Assembly (NCBI GenBank): GCA_900319075.1
Contig: ONMZ01000001.1
Location: 97,261 to 161,260, forward strand
Direction of reading: 5' to 3'
Length of the DNA stretch: 64,000 nucleotides
Source: an uncultured Eubacteriales bacterium
GTDB lineage: Bacteria > Bacillota > Clostridia > Oscillospirales > Ruminococcaceae
Below, piece after piece: positions 63,980 to 64,000 of this stretch (position 1 is its first letter; every line of letters begins with the position of its first letter). The notes beneath the pieces are model-generated. The model ran no database searches. It saw nothing but the letters and a program-made list of their open reading frames with translations, and had not been told where the DNA came from. Made by a program: the position numbers and the translations under genes.

Positions 63980-64000
63980 CCCCTTTCCTAAAACTCTTAA

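Noticed and set aside
1-64000. CRISPR arrays, tRNA or rRNA genes, insertion sequences, prophage or defence islands
   Set aside because: I saw no regularly spaced repeats, no transposase or integrase motifs and no tRNA-like cloverleaf; the window is almost fully filled by core genes. A dedicated search would be needed to exclude short elements.

Overview
The window is a low-to-mid GC stretch of chromosomal core genome from an anaerobic member of the Clostridia, most likely Ruminococcaceae/Oscillospiraceae (Ruminococcus-like). The evidence is a Gram-positive PolC, the sepF/ylmH/divIVA division cluster, hfq beside miaA, the short HisG with HisZ, split transketolase subunits, and the spore genes dpaA/dpaB. 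Species is an inference and was not tested. I see no tRNA, rRNA, CRISPR array, insertion sequence or prophage. No gene-free stretch exceeds about 220 bases.

Layout. 1-4.0 kb (+ strand): the end of prephenate dehydratase, ispF, a DAHP synthase with its own promoter and terminator, then an ECF-type sigma factor overlapping a membrane-anchored partner. 4.0-20.1 kb (- strand): split transketolase, a HAD phosphatase, rluD, lspA, then a cluster read from a strong promoter before miaB: miaB, a YlbF-family gene, mutS, mutL, miaA, hfq, a HlyD-like protein, yggS, sepF, ylmH, divIVA. 20.2-29.1 kb (- strand): an unrecognised Cys-rich protein, then the histidine operon hisZ-G-x-D-B-H-methyltransferase-F-x-GNAT-I-E, read from a consensus promoter with a palindromic operator-like site. 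hisA and hisC are absent from this cluster.

29.1-43.4 kb (- strand): one long operon der-plsY-gpsA-yjbQ-pyrH-frr-uppS-cdsA-dxr-rseP-ispG-polC. It joins ribosome assembly, phospholipid and isoprenoid synthesis, ribosome recycling, UMP kinase and the replicative polymerase. 43.4-50.5 kb (- strand): DUF177-rpmF, a P-loop protein, pgi, a DacF-like penicillin-binding protein, glgA and dpaAB. 50.6-52.9 kb (+): an EF-G-like GTPase. 52.9-59.8 kb (-): ACT, UPF0210, TIM-barrel and PHP genes, then tmcAL and a secreted papain-like protease. 59.9-64 kb: ackA (+), a two-domain PPK2 kinase (-), an unrecognised membrane protein (+), and a long palindrome at the right edge.

The two strongest oddities are degenerate enzymes. 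PolC keeps a good polymerase core and PHP residues, but the proofreading-exonuclease segment has lost most of its acidic metal ligands. The DacF-like protein has lost all three active-site motifs of its family, and its ribosome binding site lies in the arm of a long hairpin. I found no clear new multi-gene defence or mobile system. Most well-formed promoters here are TTGACA/TATAAT-like with exactly 17-base spacers.
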